Shown one piece after another: positions 1 to 6,217 of a DNA stretch of 7,963 bases; the first letter of the stretch is position 1; every line of letters begins with the position of its first letter. The translations under genes were made by a program, and so were the position numbers. Source of the DNA: CAYGKP01 sp964350605 (GTDB taxonomy: Bacteria > Bacteroidota > Bacteroidia > Cytophagales > JAAEPT01); assembly GCA_964350605.1 (NCBI GenBank), contig CAYGKP010000114.1, positions 1 to 7,963 of the forward strand, given 5' to 3'. The notes under the pieces are model-generated. The model searched no databases, was not told the DNA's origin, and saw only the letters and a list, made by a program, of their open reading frames with translations.

Positions 1-173
1 AACCTGTGGTGCAACCAAAAGTGCCAGGTGCAGCACCCAAGCCCGTGATCAAACCGAAGATTGGCGGCGCGGCACCCAAGCCTAAGACGGCGGAAGTTGC
101 ACCCAAAGAGGCAGCTCCTAAGCCCGCCTTGAAGCCGAAGATTCCCGGCCGGGGGCGGGACCAAAACCAGTGA
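1..173 (+). CDS. 3' end of an unidentified protein with a Lys/Pro-rich repeat tail (partial)
   Basis: This is the end of a rightward gene that begins outside the window, read in the frame starting at base 3. The visible 56 residues are almost only Pro, Lys, Ala, Val, Ile and Gly, so they look like a disordered basic tail. Two near-identical 11-residue units occur in frame: PKPVIKPKIGG (bases 36-68) and PKPALKPKIPG (117-149). The frame then runs through a G-rich stretch and ends as RGRDQNQ at a TGA (171-173). A third unit follows in another frame, so the in-frame stop is probably a frameshift artefact or a recent mutation. Basic tails of this kind occur on RNA- or DNA-binding and ribosome-associated proteins, but no folded domain is visible and I do not assign a function. 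The gene converges on cdaA. Confidence 0.55.
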   Translation, partial: PVVQPKVPGAAPKPVIKPKIGGAAPKPKTAEVAPKEAAPKPALKPKIPGRGRDQNQ

Positions 174-193
174 TGAAGCCGAGGATTTCGGGC
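36..193 (+). repeat. Three degenerate 33-bp repeats encoding PKPxxKPKIxG
   Basis: The units lie at 36-68, 117-149 and 161-193. Their translations are PKPVIKPKIGG, PKPALKPKIPG and PKPVMKPRISG. The first two are in the same frame and 81 nt apart. The third starts 44 nt after the second, one short of a multiple of three, which is what displaces its frame. Conservation is better at the protein than the DNA level, suggesting selection on the peptide sequence. Confidence 0.6.
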
Positions 194-211
194 AAGCCGA
201 AAACCGACTAG
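153..211 (+). other. Out-of-frame continuation of the Lys/Pro repeat tail, ending at TAG
   Basis: One reading frame away from the upstream tail, this stretch reads GAGPKPVMKPRISGKPKTD and then TAG (209-211). It contains a third copy of the 11-residue unit, PKPVMKPRISG (161-193), matching the two in-frame copies at bases 36-68 and 117-149. Adding one base in the G-rich run at about 151-159 would join it to the upstream frame, giving an intact tail with three units. No canonical X_XXY_YYZ slippery heptamer lies in the right phase, so a sequencing or assembly indel, or a genuine mutation, is likelier than programmed frameshifting. Confidence 0.6.
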
Positions 212-1068
212 TCGGCCGACGGGCTGCGCTTGTGGCCCAAGAGGCCCGCGCCTTTTCGGCGACGACGGCTGATCAGCAATTCGTTTAGCTTTTTTTGAAG
301 CTCCTGGGGCGTAAGGCCAGGGAACAATTCGTTTTGGTGAGCCACCGAGATGTTGCCCGTTTCTTCCGAGACGATGACGATGACCGAGTCGGTCACCTCC
401 GACATGCCCAAGGCCGCCCGGTGGCGCAAGCCCAAATGCGCAGGCAGTTCATCGCGCTCGGAGACGGGCATGATGCAGCGCGCCGCCTTGATCCGCCCGT
501 CAGCGATGATGACTGCGCCGTCGTGCATCGGGCCGTTCTTCTCGAAAATGGTCAGGAGCAACCTCTTGGTAATCAGTGCATCGACCGGGTCGCCGGAGTC
601 GGCGTAAAACTTCAACTCCGAACCAATGGCAAAGACGATCAAGGCACCTGTTTTAGTTGCCGACATGGCCTTGGCTGCGTCGACTACTGTTTGGATATCG
701 GAACTGGAATCGATCTGTTCGTTGGTGGCGTTGAATTGCAACAGGTTCGAGAGACGCTCTCGGTTGAAGAGGTTCGCGCGACCGACCAGGATCAAGAATT
801 TTCGAATCTCTTGCTGAAACAAAATGATGGCCGCCAGCACACCCACACCAATGAATTGGCCCAAAATGGCCGAGAGCAATTCCATCTCCGCCGCCCGCAC
901 TAGGAGGTAGAGCAGGTAGAGCGATAGGATGCCCACAAAGATTTTAACCGCGATGGTGCCGCGCAGCAGCTTGTAGAGCTGAAGGATCAGAAAACCAACC
1001 AGCAAGATGTCGAGCGCGTCGACCAGCCGGAAGTGAAGAAAGTCAAATACGAAACCAAGAATGTTCAT
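208..1068 (-). CDS. cdaA: Diadenylate cyclase CdaA (c-di-AMP synthase)
   Basis: This membrane-bound enzyme joins two ATP into cyclic di-AMP, a second messenger linked in other bacteria to osmotic, potassium and envelope homeostasis. The 286-residue length is close to the roughly 273 of Bacillus subtilis CdaA. Three membrane segments are visible near residues 11-32, 39-57 and 64-84. A short helical linker leads to the DAC (DisA_N) domain at about 120-245. Both catalytic motifs are intact: DGA at 183-185 (in MHDGAVII) and RHR at 215-217 (in GLRHRAALGMSE). The C-terminus is unusually basic (RRRRK at 268-272). It is the second gene of the folP-cdaA operon: its ATG overlaps the folP stop as ATGA (1068-1065), suggesting coupled translation. 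No ybbR-like regulator gene sits next to it, unlike the Firmicutes cdaA-ybbR-glmM arrangement. Its stop lies in a CTAG palindrome at 208-211. Confidence 0.95.
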   Translation of the reverse strand: MNILGFVFDFLHFRLVDALDILLVGFLILQLYKLLRGTIAVKIFVGILSLYLLYLLVRAAEMELLSAILGQFIGVGVLAAIILFQQEIRKFLILVGRANLFNRERLSNLLQFNATNEQIDSSSDIQTVVDAAKAMSATKTGALIVFAIGSELKFYADSGDPVDALITKRLLLTIFEKNGPMHDGAVIIADGRIKAARCIMPVSERDELPAHLGLRHRAALGMSEVTDSVIVIVSEETGNISVAHQNELFPGLTPQELQKKLNELLISRRRRKGAGLLGHKRSPSAD

Positions 1069-1913
1069 CGCCGAAGGTGAAGGTACATCTGGATCACTTG
1101 CCGTGCAGCCTCTACATCATGTACCCGCAAGACTTTCGCTCCGCCGAGCAGCGCCTGGTAGTTAAGCGCACAGGTGGCAGACAGCGATCCCTCGGGCGTG
1201 GTGCCCAGGGTTTTGTAGATCATCGACTTGCGCGAGAGGCCCACGAGCACGGGCGGCCCGAAGGTGGTCAGCTCCTTTAAGCGTTCGAGCAAACAGAAGG
1301 ATTGCTCGGGGGTTTTGGCAAAACCGAAGCCCGGGTCGAGCAATTGTTGGGTGATGCCCATGGCAAAAAGCTCCGCGCTGCGGGCATTCAGCCAATCGAA
1401 TACCTCGCGGTTCACTTGGCGGTAGTGGGTCAACCGGCTCATGGTTTCGGGGTTGCCCCGCATGTGCATCAGGCAATAGGGCGCGTCCTGCTCGGCGACC
1501 ACTTTGAGCAGGCCCGGGTCATGACCCCCCGAAATGTCATTGATCAAATCGGCCCCCTCGGAAAGCGCGGCTTCGGCCACCTCGCCGTGAGTAATGTCGA
1601 CCGACAGCCAGATGTCGGGCAGGGCCTTGCGAATCGCCCGGAGCGGCGGGAGCAGGCGTTCGAGTTGTTCCTTGGGCGGAACAGGCCGGGCACCTGGGCG
1701 AGACGAGGCAGGGCCTAGGTCTAGGAGTGCGGCACCCTCGGCGGCCATCGCCTCGGCCGAACGAAGGGCTTGTGTTCCGACGCGGCTGGGGGCGTAGAAG
1801 GAATCGTCGGTCAGGTTCAGGACGCCCATCACCGCTGGTTCGTCCAGGCGAAGCGCGCGATCGCGGAAGCGCAGAGAAGCGTGTAGGTGAAAAGCCGTAT
1901 CTTTTGCAGTCAA
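1065..1913 (-). CDS. folP: Dihydropteroate synthase
   Basis: This cytoplasmic folate-pathway enzyme condenses 6-hydroxymethyl-dihydropterin diphosphate with p-aminobenzoate to give dihydropteroate, and is the sulfonamide target. The 282 residues form a typical single-domain TIM barrel. Family motifs appear in order: MGVLNLTDDSF (29-39), SSRPGA (70-75), SVD (104-106), INDISGG (124-130), MHMRGNPETM (149-158), DPGFGFAKT (193-201), GLSRKSM (225-231) and RVHDV (263-267). TDD in loop 1 replaces the common TPD, but the same TDD occurs in mycobacterial FolP1, so activity is expected. GPA replaces the usual GGE just before SSRPGA. The ATG (1913) opens only about 33 nt from the proposed start of the divergent DUF1599 gene. 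The 3' end overlaps cdaA by 4 nt. As I recall, folP-cdaA adjacency is common in Bacteroidota. Confidence 0.95.
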   Translation of the reverse strand: MTAKDTAFHLHASLRFRDRALRLDEPAVMGVLNLTDDSFYAPSRVGTQALRSAEAMAAEGAALLDLGPASSRPGARPVPPKEQLERLLPPLRAIRKALPDIWLSVDITHGEVAEAALSEGADLINDISGGHDPGLLKVVAEQDAPYCLMHMRGNPETMSRLTHYRQVNREVFDWLNARSAELFAMGITQQLLDPGFGFAKTPEQSFCLLERLKELTTFGPPVLVGLSRKSMIYKTLGTTPEGSLSATCALNYQALLGGAKVLRVHDVEAARQVIQMYLHLRR

Positions 1914-1940
1914 ACCGACGGGATATTCCTGTAAAGATAC
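1897..1940. promoter_or_regulatory. Inverted repeat of a TATCTTT promoter-like box between folP and DUF1599
   Basis: GTATCTTT at 1897-1904 is perfectly mirrored by AAAGATAC at 1933-1940: 8-bp arms with a 28-nt spacer. Read rightward, the left arm continues as TATCTTTTGCA, one base longer than the Bacteroidota -7 element TAnnTTTG. Read leftward, the right arm gives TATCTTTAC, one mismatch from it. The right-reading box would serve DUF1599 (start about 1946) and the left-reading box folP (start 1913). The two promoters would face each other with overlapping 5' transcript ends. No convincing -33 TTTG is seen at the usual distance for either. The repeat could instead be an operator for a dimeric regulator. 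Confidence 0.35.
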
Positions 1941-1945
1941 TGATT

Positions 1946-2500
1946 GTGGCCGCCCGTACTTCCGAGCAGTTTGGCGAGGTGATCGACCGCTGTCGCAGCC
2001 TGTTCGCCCAGAAAACCGCCGATTACGGCACAGCTTGGCGCGTTCTGCGCCCCAGCTCGCTGACCGATCAACTGTACATCAAGGCCCAGCGCATCCGCTC
2101 GGTCCAAGAAAAGGGCGAGGCAAAAGTGGCCGAACCGATTGAAGACGGCCTGATCGCGCTTGTCAACTACTCGGTCATGGCCCTCATTCAACTCGAGTTG
2201 AAAAACGACCCCCGACTGGAACTTCCGGCCGCCGAAGCCGTTTCGAGGTATGATGAGCAAGTGACGCAAATCAAGTCCTTGATGGATGCCAAGAATCACG
2301 ATTATGGTGAAGCCTGGCGCGACCTTCGGGTTTCGTCGATGGTCGACATCATTTTGATGAAACTCCTGCGCATTCGCCAGATTGAGGACCAAAACGGCCT
2401 GACCCGCGTGAGCGAAGGGGCCGACGCGGGCTATCAAGACATCGTCAACTACGCAGTCTTCAGTTTGATTCACCTATCTGAAACCAAAAACGCATCATGA
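1946..2500 (+). CDS. DUF1599 protein with two tandem domain copies
   Basis: The biochemical role is unknown. The family (DUF1599, also called nucleotide modification associated domain 1) was linked by comparative genomics to nucleotide or DNA modification in phages; chromosomal Bacteroidota copies are uncharacterised. The 184-residue product is an internal duplication. DYGTAWRVLRPSSLTDQ starts at residue 26 and DYGEAWRDLRVSSMVDI at 119. Each is followed by KxxRIRxxE and, later, by a matching helix with VNY (LIALVNYSVMALIQL at 69-83; YQDIVNYAVFSLIHL at 163-177). No signal peptide or membrane segment is seen, so it is probably cytoplasmic. The open frame extends upstream to 1727 but would overlap folP antisense. 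I chose GTG 1946, giving MAARTSEQFGEVID, because homologues start a few residues before this helix; TTG about 1904 is possible. The stop overlaps the next ATG by 4 nt. Confidence 0.85.
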   Translation: MAARTSEQFGEVIDRCRSLFAQKTADYGTAWRVLRPSSLTDQLYIKAQRIRSVQEKGEAKVAEPIEDGLIALVNYSVMALIQLELKNDPRLELPAAEAVSRYDEQVTQIKSLMDAKNHDYGEAWRDLRVSSMVDIILMKLLRIRQIEDQNGLTRVSEGADAGYQDIVNYAVFSLIHLSETKNAS

Positions 2501-3648
2501 TCTTGGTCCGCAACATCGCCCGCTGGCTAGTCGGGCTGCTCTTTTTGTTCTCGGGCTTCGTCAAGCTGGTTGATCCCATCGGGACGGCCATCAAGATGGA
2601 AGAATACTTCCTGGTCTTCCGCGACTACTCGCTGCTCTCGTGGGCCGAGGCGTTGACGCCGTACGCTCTCTTCCTGGCGGTCCTGATGATCGTCTTAGAG
2701 ATTGTGCTGGGGGTCAGCCTGCTGTGCCTCTTCCGCATTCGGACAACGGCGTGGTTGCTGCTACTCATCATCCTTTACTTCACCGCGCTGACAGGTTTTA
2801 GCGCCTTCACAGGCAAAGTGACCGACTGCGGCTGCTTTGGCGATGCGATGCCGCTCACCCCGCATCAGTCGTTCTATAAAGACTTGGTGCTGCTTGTCCT
2901 GATTGGGATCATTTTCTGGCAGCGTGGCAAGTTCCGCTCGGTACTCAACAATTGGGCAGGCGTCGGCCTCGTCGCGAGCTCGACGGTCCTCAGCTTGCTG
3001 GTTGCGATGCAGGCGCTCAGGCACTTGCCGCCCATCGATTTCCGGCCCTACAAAGTGGGGACCGACTTGAAAGCGGCCATGACCGAAATTCCTGCCGAGC
3101 GCGAGTTGTATTACACTCTCAAGGACCTGAACTCGGGTGAGGAGCTCGTGGTCAGCAACTCCGATTACATGGAGACGGAATCCTATTGGGATCCGAAGGC
3201 CTACGAAATGCTCTCGGACAAAACCGAGGAGAAAATCCTGAAGCCCGGCAAGCCTGCGACCATCACCGAGTACCAATTGATGGACACCTCGGCGACGCTC
3301 CAGAACGATCGAATCCTCACGGGGTCAGACCTAGTGATCTACCTGCAGAACGTGAACAAGACCAACCGCGATCACTTGCCCCAGATCACTGCCTTGGTAA
3401 ATACCCTGAGTGCCGATTCGTCGATTCAGATCACCTTTGCGTCGGCCAGTTTGTACAAGGATTTCGCCGCAGCGTTCCCCGAACTGGCGAGTTTCGGTTT
3501 GTTTTGCAACTTGGACGAAACGGTCAGCAAGGCGGTCATTCGTGCGAACCCCGGTTTGATGTTGCTCAAAGAAGGGGTCGTGCTCGAAAAGTGGCACCAC
3601 AACGACACGCCGACTGCTCAGGAGATTAACGACTTGCTCGCCCGCTAG
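2497..3648 (+). CDS. BT_3928-family DoxX-like inner-membrane protein
   Basis: This 383-residue protein has an N-terminal DoxX/MauE-like membrane domain with helices near residues 7-25, 53-76, 84-104, 128-142 and 153-171. A roughly 200-residue non-membrane C-terminal region follows. CGCFG (111-115), in TDCGCFGDAMPLT, puts a cysteine pair (C111, C113) at a membrane boundary and is typical of the MauE/DoxX group, suggesting a thiol redox role. The C-terminal part (about 275-383) has alternating strands and helices compatible with a thioredoxin-like fold, but it has no CxxC; C337 is its only cysteine. The gene overlaps DUF1599 as ATGA (2497-2500), a pairing I recall as conserved in Bacteroidota, where tpiA often comes next. 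Here tpiA is absent and a permease gene follows after 11 nt. The exact substrate is unknown. Confidence 0.88.
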   Translation: MILVRNIARWLVGLLFLFSGFVKLVDPIGTAIKMEEYFLVFRDYSLLSWAEALTPYALFLAVLMIVLEIVLGVSLLCLFRIRTTAWLLLLIILYFTALTGFSAFTGKVTDCGCFGDAMPLTPHQSFYKDLVLLVLIGIIFWQRGKFRSVLNNWAGVGLVASSTVLSLLVAMQALRHLPPIDFRPYKVGTDLKAAMTEIPAERELYYTLKDLNSGEELVVSNSDYMETESYWDPKAYEMLSDKTEEKILKPGKPATITEYQLMDTSATLQNDRILTGSDLVIYLQNVNKTNRDHLPQITALVNTLSADSSIQITFASASLYKDFAAAFPELASFGLFCNLDETVSKAVIRANPGLMLLKEGVVLEKWHHNDTPTAQEINDLLAR

Positions 3649-3659
3649 AGAAACCCACT

Positions 3660-4718
3660 GTGATCAAGTTCATTGCCAAACGCCTCGGGTTCGGGTTCCT
3701 GGTCATGCTGGGTGCCGTGGTAGTGGTGTTTCTGATTTTCCAGGTCTTGCCCGGCGACCCGGTGGCGATGATGTCGCACAACCGCTCGGACGTGACCACG
3801 CGCGAGGCCATCCGCAAGGACCTGGGTCTTGACCAACCGATTTTCACCCAGCTGGGGCATTACCTCAACGACCTGAGCCCCATTTCCGGTCACGGTGATT
3901 CGCCCGAAAACCTCGAGAAATATCAGTACACGAAGCTCTTCACCTATGGCGAAGGAAAGGTCATGACGTTTAAGAAGCCCTACTTACGGCGTTCGTTCCA
4001 GAGTGGCCGACGGGTGAACGAGATTTTGGCGGAAGGTGTCGTGGGGACCATGTGGCTGGCCCTGGCGGCTATGATTTTCGCGACGTTCTTCGGGATATTA
4101 ATGGGCGTGTTTGCCTCGTTGAGACAGGGGAGTGCACTTGATAATGCCCTAGTGGCGGGGTCTGTCTTCGGCATTTCTGCCCCTTCGTTTGTGCTGGGCA
4201 CGATCATCTCGCTGGTCTTCGGCGGTATTCTGGGCAATTGCACGGGCCTGAATCCCAGCGGTTCGCTTTTCGAAACCACCTACCCTGAGGGACGTCATCT
4301 GGAACTCAAGAACATCATCCTTCCGGCCCTGACTTTGGGTCTACGTCCGCTGGCGATCATCGTTCAACTCACGCGAAGCTCGATGATCGAAGTGCTGGGG
4401 CAGGACTACATCCGCACAGCCCGCGCCAAGGGATTGTCACGTTGGACGGTCATTGTGAAGCATGCCCTGAAAAATGCCTTGAATCCGGTGATTACTGCGG
4501 TGTCGGGCTGGCTGGCCACGTTGCTTGCCGGGGCAATTTTTGTCGAGATGATTTTTGGCTGGAAGGGCATTGGCCTGGTCATCATCAATGCTGTCTATTC
4601 GCTGGATTATCCTGTGGTGATGGGCGCGACGCTGTTCGTCGCTTTTGTTTTCATTATGGTCAACATTGTGGTTGACATTCTGTACGCCGCGGTCGATCCC
4701 CGCGTGCGGTTGCGCTAA
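3660..4718 (+). CDS. DppB-like peptide/nickel-family ABC transporter permease
   Basis: This is an inner-membrane permease subunit of a binding-protein-dependent ABC transporter, of the DppB/OppB family that usually moves di- or oligopeptides (some take nickel). The 352 residues show the family pattern: an N-terminal helix (11-29) followed by PGDP (31-34), then a long extracytoplasmic segment. Five more helices lie at about 125-152, 163-189, 216-240, 279-299 and 320-342. The ATPase-contact EAA-type loop is YIRTARAKGLSRWTVIVKHA (250-269). The extracytoplasmic segment (about 70-118, with KKPYLRRSFQSGRRV) is long for DppB but resembles Bacteroidota members. The start is GTG (3660), and its MIKFIAKRLG matches the usual N-terminus. 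No partner permease, ATPase or substrate-binding gene is in the window, so substrate and direction cannot be fixed. Its stop overlaps the next start as TAATG. Confidence 0.92.
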   Translation: MIKFIAKRLGFGFLVMLGAVVVVFLIFQVLPGDPVAMMSHNRSDVTTREAIRKDLGLDQPIFTQLGHYLNDLSPISGHGDSPENLEKYQYTKLFTYGEGKVMTFKKPYLRRSFQSGRRVNEILAEGVVGTMWLALAAMIFATFFGILMGVFASLRQGSALDNALVAGSVFGISAPSFVLGTIISLVFGGILGNCTGLNPSGSLFETTYPEGRHLELKNIILPALTLGLRPLAIIVQLTRSSMIEVLGQDYIRTARAKGLSRWTVIVKHALKNALNPVITAVSGWLATLLAGAIFVEMIFGWKGIGLVIINAVYSLDYPVVMGATLFVAFVFIMVNIVVDILYAAVDPRVRLR

Positions 4719-5245
4719 TGTTAGTCTACTTGATCGGTATGCCTGGGGCAGGCAAGTCCTTTGTCTCCCGCCAACTTCAAGCCCTGATGGGCTGGGAGAC
4801 CGTCGATACCGACCGGGTGATTGAGGAGCGCGAAGGCCGGGGCATTGCCGACATTTTTGCCAGCGAAGGGGAGCCTTACTTCCGCGCCCGTGAGCGCGAG
4901 TTGCTCGACGAGTTGATCGGGGCGGGGGGTGATAAAATCATTTCGACTGGCGGTGGCATGCCTTGCTTCGGCGACAACATGGGGCGCATGAACGAGACCG
5001 GCCTGACCGTTTTTTTGGATTTCCCGCTACAGCTTCTGGCCGAGCGCATTGCCACCTCACGCCACAACGATCGTCGTCCCCATTTTCGAGGCATGGAAGT
5101 CGATGAGATTCGAGACCAGTTGGCAATCATGCTCGGCGACCGCCGCGCCTTTTATGGGCAAGCCAAATTGCGGTACCGCGATGCACCTGTCGCCGTCGAA
5201 GTATTGGCCGAGGACATCAAGTCCTTTGGGCAGCCATCGGAATAA
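4718..5245 (+). CDS. aroK: Shikimate kinase
   Basis: This cytoplasmic enzyme phosphorylates shikimate at the 3-hydroxyl using ATP, step five of the chorismate/aromatic amino acid pathway. The 175-residue length is normal. Visible motifs are the Walker A loop GMPGAGKS (7-14), the DTD pair binding magnesium and shikimate (30-32), YFRARERE in the shikimate-binding region (54-61), the GGG shikimate/phosphate loop (78-80) and the lid segment with RRPHF (119-123). A conserved arginine near the adenine site lies in DRRAFY (141-146). It is the last gene of the four-gene rightward run. Its ATG shares one base with the permease stop (TAATG at 4716-4720), so translation is probably coupled. No other shikimate-pathway gene is nearby. 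It ends 3 nt from the stop of the convergent redoxin gene. Confidence 0.94.
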   Translation: MLVYLIGMPGAGKSFVSRQLQALMGWETVDTDRVIEEREGRGIADIFASEGEPYFRARERELLDELIGAGGDKIISTGGGMPCFGDNMGRMNETGLTVFLDFPLQLLAERIATSRHNDRRPHFRGMEVDEIRDQLAIMLGDRRAFYGQAKLRYRDAPVAVEVLAEDIKSFGQPSE

Positions 5246-5248
5246 GAA

Positions 5249-6181
5249 TTACTTGAGTAGGAAGCGGAACACTTCCCCGTCGATCGCCACCAGGTAGACG
5301 GCATTCTTGCGCAAGGGCAACTTGGTCAGATCGACCCCCGTGCCTTTGCCCCGCGAGATGGAATTCCCGTTCGGGTATAGAATCTCGTACGAGTATTCGT
5401 GGCCTTCGGGTAGGAAGGTGAGCTTTGTGGTAGCGGTCTGAGGCACGAATGCAGGCTTTTCTGACCCAGGATTGGCCCGCACGAAATTCTCGCGTTTGCC
5501 GTCGTATTCGATGGTATAGTTGCCAATCGGAAGGTGCCCGACACTTGCATGATCGTCTTTGCCCGAGAGCACTTCATTGCCGCGTAGGTCGAAGATTTTG
5601 TAGCGGGTCTTGCTGGTAAAATTCAGCCTTCCGGTGCTGCGGTAGGGGTAGGCATGCACCTGCTTGAGCATGAGGTAATCCAGCTTCATGTCGATCTCGA
5701 AAATGTCGTTGGTGATCTCGGTGATGATCCCTTGCTCGTTGATGAGAATGAAAGTGGGGGTGGCCTCAATGCCATAAGCACGAATGACTTCCGAATCGTA
5801 GCCGCGCAGGTCGCTGACGTGCTTGGGCCAGTGAAGTCTGTCAGTCTCGATGGCCTCTTTCCATTTGCTTGCATCCTTATCTAACGAGACCGAAATGATT
5901 TCCAGACCGTATTTCGAGTAGTTGTCGTACACGTCCCGCACGTCTTCGTTGAACATGCGACAGGGGCCACACCAAGAGGCCCAAAAATCGAGCAGGACCA
6001 TCTGGCCGCGGTGCTCGGAAAGGCGAACGGGCTGGCCATTGACACTAGTAAGCACAAAATCGGGTGCCTTGTCTCCCACTGAAAGTGTGGCCGTTTGGTT
6101 GGTTCCGCCAGCCACAGCAAAGCCACCCGCTGCTAAAAGCAGGGCGAAGAGTAGGGTGAAACGACGGATCACAGGAACCAT
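5249..6181 (-). CDS. Exported TlpA-family thioredoxin with a tandem sorting-domain-like C-terminus
   Basis: This is probably a thiol:disulfide oxidoreductase acting outside the cytoplasm. From ATG 6181 the product is 310 residues, with a signal peptide (MVPVIRRFTLLFALLLAAGG, then FAVAGG). The thioredoxin/AhpC-TSA domain at about 33-172 holds WCGPC (70-74) and the cis-proline segment ATPTFIL (140-146). Beyond it are two related beta-rich segments: YKIFDLRGNEVLSG...LPIGNYTIEY (194-226) and YEILYPNGNSISRG...LPLRKNAVYLVAI (265-300), ending in RFLLK. Both recall type IX secretion C-terminal sorting domains (strand, G-N/K turn, L-P-x-G-x-Y), so surface delivery or anchoring is possible. I rejected the longer TTG start (6211) because it puts a polar stretch before the signal peptide; GTG at codon 4 is an alternative. 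The gene follows the outer-membrane barrel gene by 36 nt. Confidence 0.88.
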   Translation of the reverse strand: MVPVIRRFTLLFALLLAAGGFAVAGGTNQTATLSVGDKAPDFVLTSVNGQPVRLSEHRGQMVLLDFWASWCGPCRMFNEDVRDVYDNYSKYGLEIISVSLDKDASKWKEAIETDRLHWPKHVSDLRGYDSEVIRAYGIEATPTFILINEQGIITEITNDIFEIDMKLDYLMLKQVHAYPYRSTGRLNFTSKTRYKIFDLRGNEVLSGKDDHASVGHLPIGNYTIEYDGKRENFVRANPGSEKPAFVPQTATTKLTFLPEGHEYSYEILYPNGNSISRGKGTGVDLTKLPLRKNAVYLVAIDGEVFRFLLK

Positions 6182-6188
6182 GTACGCA

Positions 6189-6196
6189 GAAAGATA
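6189..6196 (-). promoter_or_regulatory. Candidate -7 promoter box (TATCTTTC) before the redoxin gene
   Basis: Read leftward, the 36-nt gap between the barrel stop and the redoxin ATG contains TTGTATCTTTC. It carries the same GTATCTTT octamer found twice between folP and DUF1599, one mismatch from the Bacteroidota TAnnTTTG element. A start site just downstream would leave almost no leader before ATG 6181, so translation would be leaderless or begin at GTG (codon 4). TTTGG occurs upstream but only 12 nt away, closer than the usual 19-21. The redoxin gene may therefore have its own promoter as well as read-through from the barrel gene. Confidence 0.3.
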
Positions 6197-6217
6197 CAAT
6201 TTAGATGCCAAATTCTC

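Noticed and set aside
148..160. Programmed -1 ribosomal frameshift in the repeat tail
   Set aside because: No X_XXY_YYZ heptamer is present in the correct phase, so an indel is the simpler explanation.
295..903. Long rightward open frame opposite cdaA (202 codons)
   Set aside because: It is fully antisense to a gene with intact DGA and RHR motifs. Its translation has no recognisable domain and is explained by G+C-rich codon usage.
1797..1815. NLTDDSF in FolP as a possible sulfonamide-resistance variant
   Set aside because: The TDD variant of the loop-1 motif is also known in mycobacterial FolP1, so it is natural family variation, not evidence of resistance.
1727..1945. N-terminal extension of the DUF1599 reading frame
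   Set aside because: It runs antisense through the folP 5' end, is Arg-rich with no domain pattern, and is absent from the family architecture. GTG 1946 fits the usual start.
6182..6211. TTG start at 6211 for the redoxin
   Set aside because: It would add ten residues before a good signal peptide and overlap the candidate promoter box. ATG 6181 is the better start.
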